Assembly: GCF_017654505.1 (NCBI RefSeq)
Contig: NC_054538.1
Coordinates: 57,069,684-57,133,683 of the forward strand
Reading direction: 5' to 3'
Length of the DNA: 64,000 nt
DNA from: Polyodon spathula
Lineage: Eukaryota > Chordata > Actinopteri > Acipenseriformes > Polyodontidae
Shown in pieces: positions 40,591 to 51,785 of the stretch (position 1 is the stretch's first letter; each line of letters opens with the position of its first letter). The notes beneath the pieces were generated by a model that was not told where the DNA came from, made no database searches, and saw only the letters and a list, made by a program, of their open reading frames with translations. Made by a program: the position numbers and the translations under genes.

Positions 40591-40659
40591 TTAATAATGA
40601 AAAGAAAAATGACAGGTATGTTATTTAAATATGTGGGACATGTAACATTATATTTTTCA

Positions 40660-40890
40660 GAACCCCATTACTTGCTCTTTAACCTCACCAGGCACCTGGC
40701 TAGTAGTGTCCACTACAACACGATAAGGAGGCACAGGCCTTGTCATGTTTGGCTCCCTAACCCATGGGAATGCCCAATGAAGACCAATGGCTTTGCACAG
40801 CCTGGATGCAAACCTGCGCTCCCCTGGCTGTACGACTCACCCTGCACACCTCGCGGCTGTGCTTTTACCAGGTGAGTCACTCAGGTTCCC
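40660..40890 (-). mobile_element. tRNA-derived SINE, minus strand
   Basis: On the minus strand an A-box-like TGACTCACCTGGTAAAAGCAC (about 40880-40860) is followed by a B-box-like AGGTTTGCATCC (40815-40803), with GC-rich sequence between them typical of fish tRNA-headed SINEs. The 3' limit and tail are not clear, so the lower boundary is approximate. A short plus-strand open frame over this region is incidental. Confidence 0.6.
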
Positions 40891-40894
40891 ACAA

Positions 40895-43150
40895 GGCCTG
40901 GTGAGAAACATGCTACATGGTACCAGGAATACCTGCTCAGTTACCCACATTAGTCAACATCTGTCAGCAAAGATGTCAATCCATCATCTAGCAGGAGTAT
41001 CTTAAAACGTATCTAATCATAAAACCAAAACCCTTGGGACATTTACTAAGCTATTGAACAATATGTCTAAATACCAATCAATTGTCCAAACAGAAGAAAC
41101 ATCAATGTAATAGCGCACTTATAACTTTTATAGTGGGATTCAACCTTATGAACCTAACCACAGCTGTCCAGTAAGTAACCAATTGTTAAAAGGACACTCG
41201 GCAGCAAAATAGATTCTAGAGATGATCTGATCAAAGGTGACTGACTGCTAAACATCTCTGGCTTTTTTTTATTTGGCAAGTGTGATCATTATACCCCACT
41301 GTACATTTAAGAGCTGCCATTATCTATCAATAGACAAGGATGAAAATGCTATATATTGTCAGAAATGCTTATTGCAGTTTTTAGGGTATCAGAATGTCAG
41401 GCCTACATTGTATGAGTTCTGGCCTCTGATTGTTTAGACCAATGCAAAGACATTATCTTCCAAACCACTTGCACAAGATTGATGATCATGGTGTATTGAC
41501 TTTTTTTTACAATAAGTTACTCAATATACTTCAAACATAAGTTGTGGTGATCAATTATTATATATTACTGGCTTGATGCTTAGGAACCTGGTTTTGATGA
41601 TAGCCCAGGTATTTATTATGAGAAAGTGTACTTCAGTTTGTAGTAGTAGGTCATAGGTGACATATTTATCATGGTTACTGACACCTGTTTGATATATATG
41701 GGAGATAGGTATGTTACAAACATACTGTATTCCTTTTTGCATGACTCATCAAACTGCATTACATCTAAAAATAAAACAGACATCTATTGTCTTGAGGCAG
41801 TTGACTGCTGTGTAGTGGGAGTTGCTAAAGATCCTATTGATGATCGTGGTGTTTTAGCTGCTAGTGTTTGCCCTGTACTGTTGCTTAGCTGAAATGTATC
41901 CATGATCAAAGGCAAAGTGGAAAGGGGAAGGCAGAAGGGGCAAAGTCTGACATGTTAAAGATTTCAGCTGGTTAAGAAATGCCTTTATCTATATACATCA
42001 GAAGGCAGCTGTTCCTACACAGTCTTCCTGCACCATTGCATTCTCCATTATTTGTAGGCTAAAGCCATTGATTAAGAACCACATGATAAGTGATTCATGG
42101 CAACTGCAGCTCTCTGAACATTATTAATAGAAAGCCATGATTAAAGGTGAACCTAGCTGTCTGATTTAGTAGAAACCTGAAAGGGAAGATGACGCATTAA
42201 AGGTTAGATTAAAATAAACAGCACATTGCTAGCATTCCACAGCGCAAACAATGTACAGTGGAGGTTTAAAAATGACCACTCCATCCAAATCCAAAAGGAA
42301 TCTCCCCCCCTTATATTTAACCAAATATAAGATTGAATTGTGTGCATTTGATGTCATGCAGATGCTTTTAGATAAGGAAATACAGAGTGTTATAAGTTAG
42401 TATCAAAGAAATATGAAATACAAGAATCCACAGTCAGAGTTAATAAAGCTTAGTAAATGCTTGTCCTTAATCTGTTACCTTTAATTATGGAATAATAAGT
42501 TTAGGGTGCCACTACTTTTGTCTGACAGGATATATACAATGTCTTTCTGCTGGAAAATATCATTTAAACAGATAATATTCGTTCATACCAAAATACATTT
42601 ATGCTGCATATTGTGCAGCCAGTGCCTCACTTGTTTTCTTTTTTCTCTCTCTGTTGTTTAAAGTGCATGTCTGCCTTTTTAATGTGTTAATTGAATGGGG
42701 AAGTTAATACTTCCCATTAAAAAGATACAAGCACCTCTGAGGTGTCTACTTCCGCTGTAAAGTAGTCGAAAGAGGAGTACCGTCGGACACACTGAAAAAC
42801 ATACGACTACAGTACTAGCAGGGCGGTCAAACTTCTTTTTAGATTTCAACAGAAATAAAAACCTAAATGGATTTTATTAAACAGTTTGAACAGAAATTAA
42901 ATATCTGAACAAAAACATAAAACATTTGTTTTTTTAAAAACCATTAAAAAAGCCTTAAATGCGCAAATGTACTATGAATTCTGAACTAACTTTGAGTTAA
43001 TAGTTAAAAAATTAACATTAAAATAACATAACCATTAAAAAAAAAGAAAAAAGGAAAGAGAACTTGTGCTGCATTGTTTTGTTAAGATAGCAAATCACTG
43101 ACTTGGTTGTACAAAACGTCCCTCCTAAAACACCATCTGCAATTGCTTCT
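40895..43150. other. No gene recognised
   Basis: No coding motif, RNA gene or terminal repeat identified. Confidence 0.5.
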
Positions 43151-43154
43151 GTGC

Positions 43155-43445
43155 TTGATTTCAAACAGTCATCTCTAGGACCTTGACACTAGAATAATCT
43201 GTGGCAGCTGCAACAAAACTTCTAACATTGCCCACAGTGTGTTTTCTGGTTGTAACTGTTTTCCATACTTGCCTTTTTACCACACCACATATATCATTCA
43301 TTGGTTTCCTTCCATGAGATTCAGCAAAATAGTTCCAATATCCATGCTGAGTTTGTCCTGAAGGAGATCAATGGATGCTGCTATATTTGTTTTTTCAATT
43401 AGGATGCAGGGCCTTCTGACCACACACATATCCTCAATTTCATTT
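43155..43445 (-). pseudogene. Decayed gene fragment of unknown function, WSDGPxS/SHGK type
   Basis: On the minus strand, VWSEGPAS appears at about 43425-43401. After a stop and frame change comes QHGYWNYFAESHGRKPMND, then ICGVVKRQVWKTVTTRKHTV with VRSFVAAA. This reads like the conserved core (WSDGPSSQFKN, then W.YFA.SHGKG..DGIGG..KR) of a protein family I remember from uncharacterised fish loci, probably of mobile-element origin, though I cannot name it. Two frames and at least one stop are needed, so it is a pseudogene. The 83-codon minus-strand frame immediately upstream (43480-43731) may hold more of it but has no motif I recognise. A Tc1-type MITE follows at 43675. Confidence 0.5.
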
Positions 43446-43674
43446 GGTATGTCCCCCAACAGTCTGTCCATATACAGAATTATTGCATCTTTGGAGTGAA
43501 ACAGATTATTACACTATAACTGTAAGATGAAGACCACTTAAATGCCACAAAGCAGTGAATAGTCTGACCTGATTTTGCTGCTGGTGTGCACTTTATAGAT
43601 GAGAGTACACTCCTTTTCCCAGCTGGAGCATTACCTAGGGAACTTTCAATTTTAAACAGTACAGAGAACACATG

Positions 43675-43933
43675 TACAGGTACGGCCAAATATTTTACAT
43701 CACCCTGTAGAATTAACACATTTTGCTTCATAAAATCGAATGAAACCAGAAGAATAATTTTATATAGACATATAGGATTACATCTGCTTTGTAGTTTTCC
43801 ATATACCTAATGAAAAACTAATTTAAAAAAAAAAAAATTGATTATATGATAAATAAAATATCTATATCTATATATATATATATATCTCAATCCCAAAATT
43901 CTAAGTGATGCAAATCTTTTGGCCATAGCTGTA
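43675..43933. mobile_element. Tc1/mariner-type MITE
   Basis: The termini TACAGGTACGGCCAAA (left) and, on the other strand, TACAGCTATGGCCAAA (right) are inverted repeats that continue into TTTTACATCACC/TTTGCATCAC. Both begin with TA, the expected target duplication. The 259-bp element has no coding capacity and contains a short (TA)n tract. Confidence 0.85.
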
Positions 43934-43999
43934 TCTTGATTATTGTCTTTTTGTCTTTTCACTGATTGGCACTTTGCCAGTCTATTCTTAATATCCACC

Positions 44000-44661
44000 T
44001 ATGGAAGGGTGGTGGTTAATTCACTTGACACACGGGAGACAGAAAGGTGTATTTGGAAACACTGCACAGGTGTCCGGTTTTATTTTCCTTCTACAATGAT
44101 TTATTTTAGCCCGCAGAGGGCGCTGTGGTCCGTGGCCTGAATACTGCCAACAGTGAACAGGACCACGGGTTTACCAGTTCAGGTACAGAGTCCAGTGCAC
44201 ACAAGTGCTCAAAAATAATAATGAGAACAAAAGGCAAAAAAAAAAGGGAAAATAAAACACAGTAATAAAACTACAAAATAAAGGTGCTGCACTCAGCAGC
44301 ATTACCCCGACCGTCATTAATTGCATGGCCCGGTCCTCAGTCCTACACTTCTTTGTTCCTTCCACCTATACACCTATACACTCTTTTCCGGCTGTGCTCG
44401 GTCTGGCAGCAGAGCTTCCGGAAGCTGGCTGGCTCATTTCGTCTCCAAGGGGGCAGACCCGAGGGAACCCCAGAGCGTTATTGTGCAGCAACCCTTCCCA
44501 AAGCCCGCCCCTCAGCCATTCAGAGAGGGGGAAAACTCAAACACCCCCTTTCCCACCTCTCCGTGTCAATGCCGTGGCTAAGAAGCAGATATTGCAGGTC
44601 TGCTGCCCTCTTCCCGCAGCACTATGAATGCGTTCAGTCAGAGCAGGTCTGCCCTGTTACA
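44000..44661 (-). mobile_element. Solo LTR of the Gmr1-like family, minus strand
   Basis: On the minus strand it starts TGTAACAGGGCAGACCTGCT and follows the same course as the LTRs of the complete element at 50998: GAAGAGGGC, a CTTTCCCCCTCTCTGAATGGC-like motif, GAGTGCAGCACCT, GCCCTCTGC, an AATAAAACC signal, CACCTGTG and CACCACCCTTCCA at the end. CCACC directly flanks it on both sides (43995-43999 and 44662-44666), a clean 5-bp target duplication. The sequence is clearly more diverged from the two LTRs of the complete element than those are from each other. No interior remains, so it arose by LTR-LTR recombination. A 170-codon plus-strand frame across it is antisense noise. Confidence 0.88.
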
Positions 44662-44669
44662 CCACCCTT

Positions 44670-45759
44670 ATTCTCTTTCCAGGTATGCCTAGATATAAAT
44701 TATGTTTACTTTTCCATTGCATTATGGCTTGTGTTCTTATTTGCAGTGTTCCTTAAGTTTCTGTCTTCCGTCGCCTCTTTCTCTCAGCTGCAGTGAATCC
44801 CATGTTTAAAGTGTAACAGTTCTGAATAGGAGAGACATTAGTAGCTGCATGACACATACATTTAATGACTCATGCTACCCATGTGACTCATGTTACAGAA
44901 ATATAACATAGGGTTGTCATAACAAATGGTGTCCCTGACATTTCAATGTTGTGTTGTAGTATAAGCTTAGAATGGACTGATAGCTAACACCTAGGACATT
45001 CTCCTACATATGCACTACAGTAAAAACAATTAAATACTAAATTATATTGCCCAGAAACATCATGTTAAATGGACTGATTCAGTGAACAAAAGGGACCCTG
45101 TGTACATGTACCTTTGTAATGTTTGACTGTATAGCAGAAAAGAACACCCTCAAATCAGACACAGTATAATGTACTGAACACTAGAGTTGTTTTTTTAAAT
45201 CCCATGCACTGCTCTTAATGTGCAAAAAATAAAGTAACACACACAAATTGGAAATACATTAAATAAAACATCTTTCCAGGAAGAAAGCACAATAAAACCT
45301 ATTTTAGGACAATTGTGCTTATACGGCTTACCGAACAGACAGAAAACAGATGTAAATAACAGCTAGCAAGCATCAAAGAAGAAAGAGTGTCTATATATAT
45401 TTGGTAGTGTGGCTAGGTTGCAATCCTCACACAGTCACGTAATGTCCAGGGTTTCTGGGTTGTAGGTAGATTACTGACACATAATATGCAGTGAATAAGT
45501 GTTTTTTTATTCAAAGCCCAAAACACAAAAATGGGGTGACTGGCCCATTAAATGTAAACTAACACTGCTGAAACCATTTTACTAACTTTGTGACCTTTCA
45601 AACAAATCATTTGCATCTGTTTTTCTCTGTAAATCTTACTTATTTATATTCTATATGCATTTTTATCAACTTTATCAATGTGGAGTAGTTTGTGTAGATT
45701 CTACATGTAAAGTCTGAAAATGTGAAAACTTAGATGAATACTTCTGTAAGCCACTATAT
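44670..45759. other. No gene recognised
   Basis: Mostly featureless. The last 60 bases contain TTAGATGAATACTTCTGTAAGCC, which resembles a decayed Tc1 terminus of the family seen at 4593, but no partner was found. Confidence 0.45.
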
Positions 45760-45760
45760 A

Positions 45761-46345
45761 TACTGATGCACAAAAGAAACACAACACTTAGGCCTTTGGA
45801 TTTAATCAAATATTTTAAACAGCGATATTAAACAAAATCACAGAAAATGTGAACAGAAATACAGATCAAAGAATAATGATAAGTTTTCAGTATAAAATGT
45901 GACACACTGTTAGTATCTTGTATGACCTCCCTGAGCATTAACACAATCCTGGCAACATTGACGCATAGACCTGATCAGCCTCTGGATAGACTGCTGTGGG
46001 ATGTTCCGCCGCTCTTCCTGTGCAGCTGCAGCCATCTGGTGAAGGTTGGCTGATCGTGGTTGCCCCACCGGTTGGCTTTAACAACGAAACAGTCAGCATA
46101 ACGGTCCTGGGCCAGGGTGGTGACCCTCTACCTTCCATGATGTGGCCTGTCCCTCACAGAGCTGGTCTCCTGGTTTCTCTGGATTTGTCTGTTGATTATA
46201 GAAGCATAACATCTCATTCTCCAGGCAACTTCTTTCACAGACAGGCCGCCTTCAATCATGCCGATAGCAACCAGGAGATCTTCATTACTCATGTGGAGCA
46301 TAGTCGTATCTTTCACTGTTCTTGTGTTAATTAAAATCATGTCTT
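45761..46345 (-). pseudogene. Tc1-type transposon with internally deleted transposase, minus strand
   Basis: The terminus TACTGATGCACAAAAGAAAC at 45761 begins with TA. On the minus strand, the frame from 46340 encodes MSNEDLLVAIGMIEGGLSVK then EVAWRMRCYASIINRQIQRN followed by SVRDRPHHGRP, a Tc1 helix-turn-helix with its GRPR-type hook, and RVTT.AQDRY follows. The sequence then jumps to NIPQQSIQRLIRSMRQ and NAQGGHTRY, the C-terminal end of the protein. The entire DDE nuclease core is deleted. The terminal repeat upstream of the gene was not found. The two remaining ends are recognisable but frameshifted. Confidence 0.85.
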
Positions 46346-46577
46346 TTCAAATGGCTATTTATGCAGATTCTTAATGAACTCATTTAACAATGAGCACCTG
46401 GCATTTTTATGAAATCACTTGACTGAGCTCATTATTTTGTTATCCCAAGGAACAATACTACTCAAACAATCAACAAACCTATCTGCTCACTATTTAAAAT
46501 GTAAATAACATTATGTATGTGCCCAATGAGCTATTGATGTAAAACACATCTGACAACCAAAGTAACACGTAGTTGTA

Positions 46578-46636
<59 letters not shown>

Positions 46637-47005
46637 GTACCGAACCTTGGAATAATAACATGACAATGCGTATATAAAGCATATACCATTGCTTGCATAC
46701 TAATGAGCTGCTTCAAACTGAATAAATCACTACGCACCACTGCATTCTAAATTCCATGACAAACTTCCATTTTATTTGTTATTAGTTACAAAACCACAGC
46801 TAAATATGAGTGACATTCCACCTATTTCCTTTAATATATTTGGGGATGAAACTCTGGACAACCGGTACAACACTAACTTTCTGAGTGAAGACAGCAGTCC
46901 ACCTGAAATTTTTCATCACCAAAATAACAGTTAGTCATGTTATAAGCTGTGTAAACCACTTTGGGTCGTGCGGTTCTAATGATGTATTGAATTGCTTTTT
47001 TTGAT
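46346..47005. other. No gene recognised; contains a (TA)n tract
   Basis: Nothing beyond the microsatellite listed separately. Confidence 0.5.
46584..46633. repeat. (TA)n microsatellite
   Basis: About 50 bases of alternating TA. Confidence 0.97.
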
Positions 47006-47007
47006 AC

Positions 47008-47389
47008 AAGTTCGAAGAAACAATTGGGGCAACTTTGGCCCCTATCAGTTTTACAGTTGTGCCTATTTGCTTTGTGTTGGGCAAGGTTGCCCTAATTGTT
47101 TCTTCTAACTTAGTTTGTGTTTTTGATACAAGTTAGGTATATATCATGGGAACCACGTGGCCGGTCGTGGATTATATCTATATATATATATATGAATTGG
47201 CAGGATTGAATATATATAAGGCAGGATTTGAGCCCTAACTCTCATACTTTCACTCTGACTACATAACCTCGACACTATACACATTCACATCTTAACCCTT
47301 TCAGCAGACAAGGACACTATTTACATTTCTCCTATCCAAATGGCAATACATTGTCTCAATATAGGTTGAACTATTTTGCTATTCCCGTA

Positions 47390-47422
<33 letters not shown>

Positions 47423-47692
47423 TAAATGCCCAGCCATTTAAAGTAGAGATATCAAAAACATAAGCCAAGTTTCAAGAAAACATTGGGGCAACCTTGCCCA
47501 GCACCAAGCACATAGGCACAACTGTAAAACCTATGGGGGCCAAGGTTGCCCCAATTGTTTCTTTTAACTTGTATCAAAAACACAAACTAAGTTAGAAGAA
47601 ACAATTGGGGCAACCTTGGCCTGGACCAAGCAAACAGATACAACGGTAAAAGCGGTGGGGGTCAAGGTTGCCCCAATTGTTTCTACTAACTT
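47008..47692. repeat. Three palindromic units with GGGGCAACCTTGGCC arms
   Basis: Each unit is an inverted repeat whose left arm contains AGAAACAATTGGGGCAACC and right arm GGTTGCCCCAATTGTTTCT, around a loop of about 40 bases. Units lie at about 47008-47112, 47466-47571 and 47589-47692. The second and third are tandem with a period near 122 bp; the first has its loop in the opposite orientation. The linker ACTTGTATCAAAAACACAAAC recurs between and beside units. Each unit could fold into a hairpin of about 33 bp with few mismatches. No coding capacity. The origin could be a MITE or a small satellite. Confidence 0.9.
47391..47420. repeat. (TG)n microsatellite
   Basis: Fifteen TG units lying between the first and second palindromic units. 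Confidence 0.97.
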
Positions 47693-47699
47693 GGCTTGT

Positions 47700-49355
47700 G
47701 TTTTTCATGCATTTGATCCACTTTTATTGTGCCTGGGAATGAGGATGATGCCATATAATTGTGTTTTGTATTTATTTTTTTTTATCTCTAGACAGGTAGT
47801 ATAAATTGTATTGCAAAGATTTATAACATCTACAATGGTCATAATTACAGAAGACAAAATAACAATTTAATCATGAGTAAATTTATAAACATTTTAATTA
47901 TTTTTTCATTCTCATTTAATTGAATTGTATTTCTAGTAAAAAGATAATAAGGATACAAATGGTGTTAAAAGATCTGTCAAAAAAGATCGGAATTGTCTGA
48001 GCCTGAAATTACTCCAGGATGTATCAGCCCTGTTCATGTAAAACAATTATCCAGCCAGTAATCAGTCCCTATGAAGTCAGAAGCTATAGAAGCCTAAACC
48101 ATATCTGCATGGAACCCTCATTATTTTTAAACCATTTTCAAAATTTAGAATGCCATTCTGTTGATAGTAAATGTCCAGAATGTTTACCGTCATTGAGCCA
48201 TACACATACCTTAGGGGATAGTCTGTCTTGCATTAAACAGAGATGACATTTCATTCATTTGAGCCAGTCATGGTCTGGTGTCCTCTATCTCCTTCAGAAT
48301 GCCGAGCTGCCCCTTTGTCAAATGATTATCAGGTAGAGGTCTCCATTTTATATTAGATGTACTGCAAGGGAGGTGCTTAAGTAACTCTAATCTCAGCTAA
48401 TACCTTTTTCAGTGTAATTCTCTAAACAATTTTCAGCATTAGTTAGTTTTGAGTGTTAGGGGGAAATATTACAGATCAACAATAAACTAAAACATTTTAT
48501 GTAACAACATTGTGATAGGGGCTATGGGTTATCCTCTAACAAGCAGACATTGAAGAGACGTTGACATACCGCACAGGCGTATAGGATTTATTTACATGAA
48601 CAAAGCCACCTGACATGGGTCACATACAACAAAATGAACACAACAGAAAATAAAACATGCAAAATAAAATGCTGAAAAACAAAATACAAACAAAAAAGGT
48701 GTCATGAATATGGAGAACCATACGTCTCTAATCAAGGCGGTCCCACTGACACACCTCTCTATACTTGAGGGATCTTAAAACCACCAATTCTTATAAGAAT
48801 TCAACCCTAACCCACACACAGTGATTTTACTGCAATTCATTTTCAAGCTCCAATTGTGGTTATATGGTTGAAGAGTGGGCTTATTGACCATTGCTGTCTG
48901 GTCTTGGTCTTTGACTCCTAGTATTTTCAGCAGCCACAAGGTGTGTCAGTTGGAACCTTTTATCGTGAGATGCTCCACTGGGATACGTCTCCCTGCCCCC
49001 TGACAACAGAGCAGGTAGGATGTCCCAGATACAGCGTCTGAATTTAATTTCAAATTATTTACACACCACACAAAAGAAAAATAAACAAAACAAAAAGCGC
49101 ACTTTCAATGTACAGGGCCGCAACCCTACCATAGGCATACATATTATACCCTAAATATAACATCAGAGCATGGCTACCTGGCTCTTGCCTCATTCTTTGA
49201 ATTAGTTATAATTGATTTCACTTTCAATGTTCCTTCAATCCAGTGTCCTTTATTGAGAGTACTTCCGAAAGTTCCAGGGCCAGTTGTGCTGATCTCTGCG
49301 GTAAATCAGTGATATAGACTTAGGGTTAAAGATTTACAATTACTGTTATATATAG
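47700..49355. other. No gene recognised; probably repeat-derived in part
   Basis: Segment 48530-49140 has an A-rich, LTR-like texture on the minus strand, but I see no ends. A perfect 16-bp palindrome, AATTCTTATAAGAATT, is at 48786-48801. Confidence 0.45.
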
Positions 49356-49357
49356 TC

Positions 49358-50035
49358 TGTGACAGGGTATCTGTTCAGTGACGTTCCCAGAGCAGAAAGC
49401 TGAGAGACACACACACAGGTACTACGGGTGAAAAAGTGTTCTTGTGCACCGTTTTTATTGCAAACACAAACAAACAAAAAGGTTTTACAAAAACCCTGCT
49501 CACAGATCAAAAATAAATGTTCAAACAAAAACAAATAACGAACATAAACTGATGCCATACAAATACCGTGCTTCCTGCACACGTAGCAATTGCTTTCTTT
49601 CAATGACTTTCATTTCTCTCACTCTCACATACTCTCTGTACACCCAAACTGAACAACAAAAGCTGCTGGTTTTTATAGCGGTGACCATCTCCAGATTAGC
49701 AATACATTAATCAATTAATTAATCTGGAGATGGTCTCCTTCTGCACAGGGTTTTTGTTTGCCTGGGCTGTCTGGCAGAGACGAACTGCTCACACCGCCTC
49801 TGCCAGACCACTTTCAAACCAATAACAACAATAAAACGGCGTGTTTTTAACTGAACACAAAATACATTTAAATACAACAATCACCTGTTTAAACAAACAT
49901 AAAACACTTCAGTATTAACAATACATTTTAAATCCTAATATATTTGCCCGTGCTAAATAAAGACAATACATTTAATCAGCAGGACTTTGCCCTGCCCCCT
50001 GTTTACATGCAGAACTTTTCTGCCCTGCCCCACTA
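49358..50035 (-). mobile_element. LTR-like block, copy D, minus strand
   Basis: On the plus strand it begins TGTGACAGGG (49358), the complement of a CCCTGTCACA 3' end. In the sense direction there are two strong inverted repeats followed by CTATAAAAACC, then an AATAAAAAC signal and a GTGTGTGTCTCTCAG segment before the end. The stems are GTCTGGCAGAG (49769-49779) with CTCTGCCAGAC (49798-49808), 11 bp perfect, and GACCATCTCCAGATTA (49683-49698) with TAATCTGGAGATGGTC (49720-49735), 16 bp perfect. No target duplication was found and the 5' limit near 50035 is approximate. No coding interior is adjacent, so it is likely a solo or truncated LTR. Confidence 0.65.
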
Positions 50036-50039
50036 ACTA

Positions 50040-50992
50040 AAATGTTTTATGGTTTATTCCAAACAAAGATATAAATAAGGATCAACATAAACATCCCTAC
50101 TTTTACATCCATAAGAAAGGTATCAATATCAGGACAGCTTGATCAGCTGTATTGTTCGACCACATGATATCAGAAAATGCTGCTGAATGTTTGTTTGTAA
50201 CATACATATGTGTTAAAGCTCAATCAACTGAACAAAACAAATCTGAGCGGTGTGGCTGTTAGGACACTCAACAAATAAACAAAGTAACTAAAGCCATATT
50301 TCACTCATGAAGAAATACATTTGTTCCCAAATTGTATTACAATCTTTAATCATTCCTTAATTGGAATGGCATGTGGGGAGCATTTGCTTTGAGGGTTTAT
50401 TTTATTTTATATATGTATATGTTAAAAGAATAGAATTCGGATTTGGTCAGCAGAGGAATCTGGGTCTAAGGATTGTTATGGGTTGCACTTATGTATCAGC
50501 ACAGGGATTAAGGACTGAACAGCAGTGGTGGCTGGGCCGTGATGCATGTCATTACATTACAATAAACCAAATACCACACATTCACTGTCGTTGTATTTTT
50601 TGTACTATTTTAAAATCACACAGTCTTATTCTGACATTGTAATACATCTAAATTTTTTCAGGATAATAAATATGCATTTATGCAACATGCTTGCATACAC
50701 ACAAGGGATCCACAAGCACAATAATACAGCGTATAATTAATTAGAATAATTCAGTGCACAAGATCATGCTTTTGCACACCTCATCATACTGGAGTCTCGT
50801 TGGTATTTAGTTGACAGTTGGCTTCTAGGAATGAAAAAAATGTCATTCAACATAAACACAATCATTTCGAAGCAGAATATTGTGGCAGGGCTGTCATGGC
50901 ACTGAGAAGTAAATGATTTTGACATAAGTTGGGTAAAGAAAAGGTCATTTTGACTAATGTTAATGCATTTGTAATCACAGAATTGTTGAAAT
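50040..50992. other. No gene recognised
   Basis: Featureless AT-rich sequence up to the gypsy element. Confidence 0.5.
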
Positions 50993-50997
50993 GGTAC
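50993..50997. repeat. Target-site duplication GGTAC, left copy
   Basis: Identical to 56798-56802 on the far side of the element. Together they mark the 5-bp integration footprint. Confidence 0.95.
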
Positions 50998-51716
50998 TGT
51001 AACAGGAAGAGATCTGTGCTGACTCTGCTGGCGTGTTCATGGGCTGCAGGAAGAGGGCGGCAGTCGCCCAACAACCGCCTGTGAGTCATGGCAGTGACAT
51101 GGGGAGGTGGGAAAGTGGGTGTGTGGACTTTCCCCCTCTCTGAATGGCTGAGAGGCGGGTCTTGGGTGATTGTTGGTCCTATAAAATAACGCTCTGTTGT
51201 TTCCTCAGGTCTGCCCACTTAGACGCGCCAAGAGTGCGGAAGCTTTGATTCAGGACCGGGAATCAGCCGGGAGAAAAATAAAGATTCACAGCGAGACAGA
51301 GAGAGAGAGCGGGGAATCCTTGGGCAGACCCCGGCATATTGTAAAAGAGCAGGCTAGATAGCCGATAGAATAGGACGGTGATCCGGGTCGTGCGGGTAGT
51401 GGCGACCGGGATATTGCTGCCGAGTGCAGCACCTTTTATTTGTAGTTTTATTACTGTTTTATTTTCCCTTGTTCTTTTCGCCTTCTGTTTTCATTATTAT
51501 TTCTTTGAGCACCTACGAGTGCACTTGCTGTTCGTATACCAGCTGTGGTATTTCCGTGGTGCTGTCTATCATCGTTGATAGGCAGCCCACGGTCAACAGT
51601 GCCCTCTGCCGGAGAAAAATAAGAACCAGTCCAAAATAAAACTGGGCACCTGTGTAGTGTTTTCAAGTACACCTGTCTGTCTCCTGTGTCAGTGAATTAC
51701 CCACCACCCTTCCACA
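50998..51716 (+). repeat. 5' LTR (719 bp)
   Basis: Runs from TGTAACAGGAAGAGATC to CACCACCCTTCCACA. A TATAAAA box at 51181-51187 probably drives transcription. An AATAAA at 51635-51640 lies downstream and is a plausible polyadenylation signal. Compared with the 3' LTR it retains the 14 bp after GAATGGC that the other has lost. Confidence 0.95.
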
Positions 51717-51718
51717 CG

Positions 51719-51736
51719 TGGTGTCAGCAGTGGGAT
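51719..51736 (+). promoter_or_regulatory. Primer-binding site
   Basis: TGGTGTCAGCAGTGGGAT starts two bases after the 5' LTR. Its complement ends TGACACCA, which as I recall it matches the 3' end of a leucine tRNA closely. The tRNA identity is inferred from memory. Confidence 0.75.
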
Positions 51737-51785
51737 TCACTGGCACTGCCCCAAGCAGTGCAGCTATAGAAGGAGCAGACTAGCG

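Noticed and set aside
44284..44796. A 170-codon plus-strand frame
   Set aside because: It is antisense to the solo LTR at 44000-44661 and has no recognisable domain.
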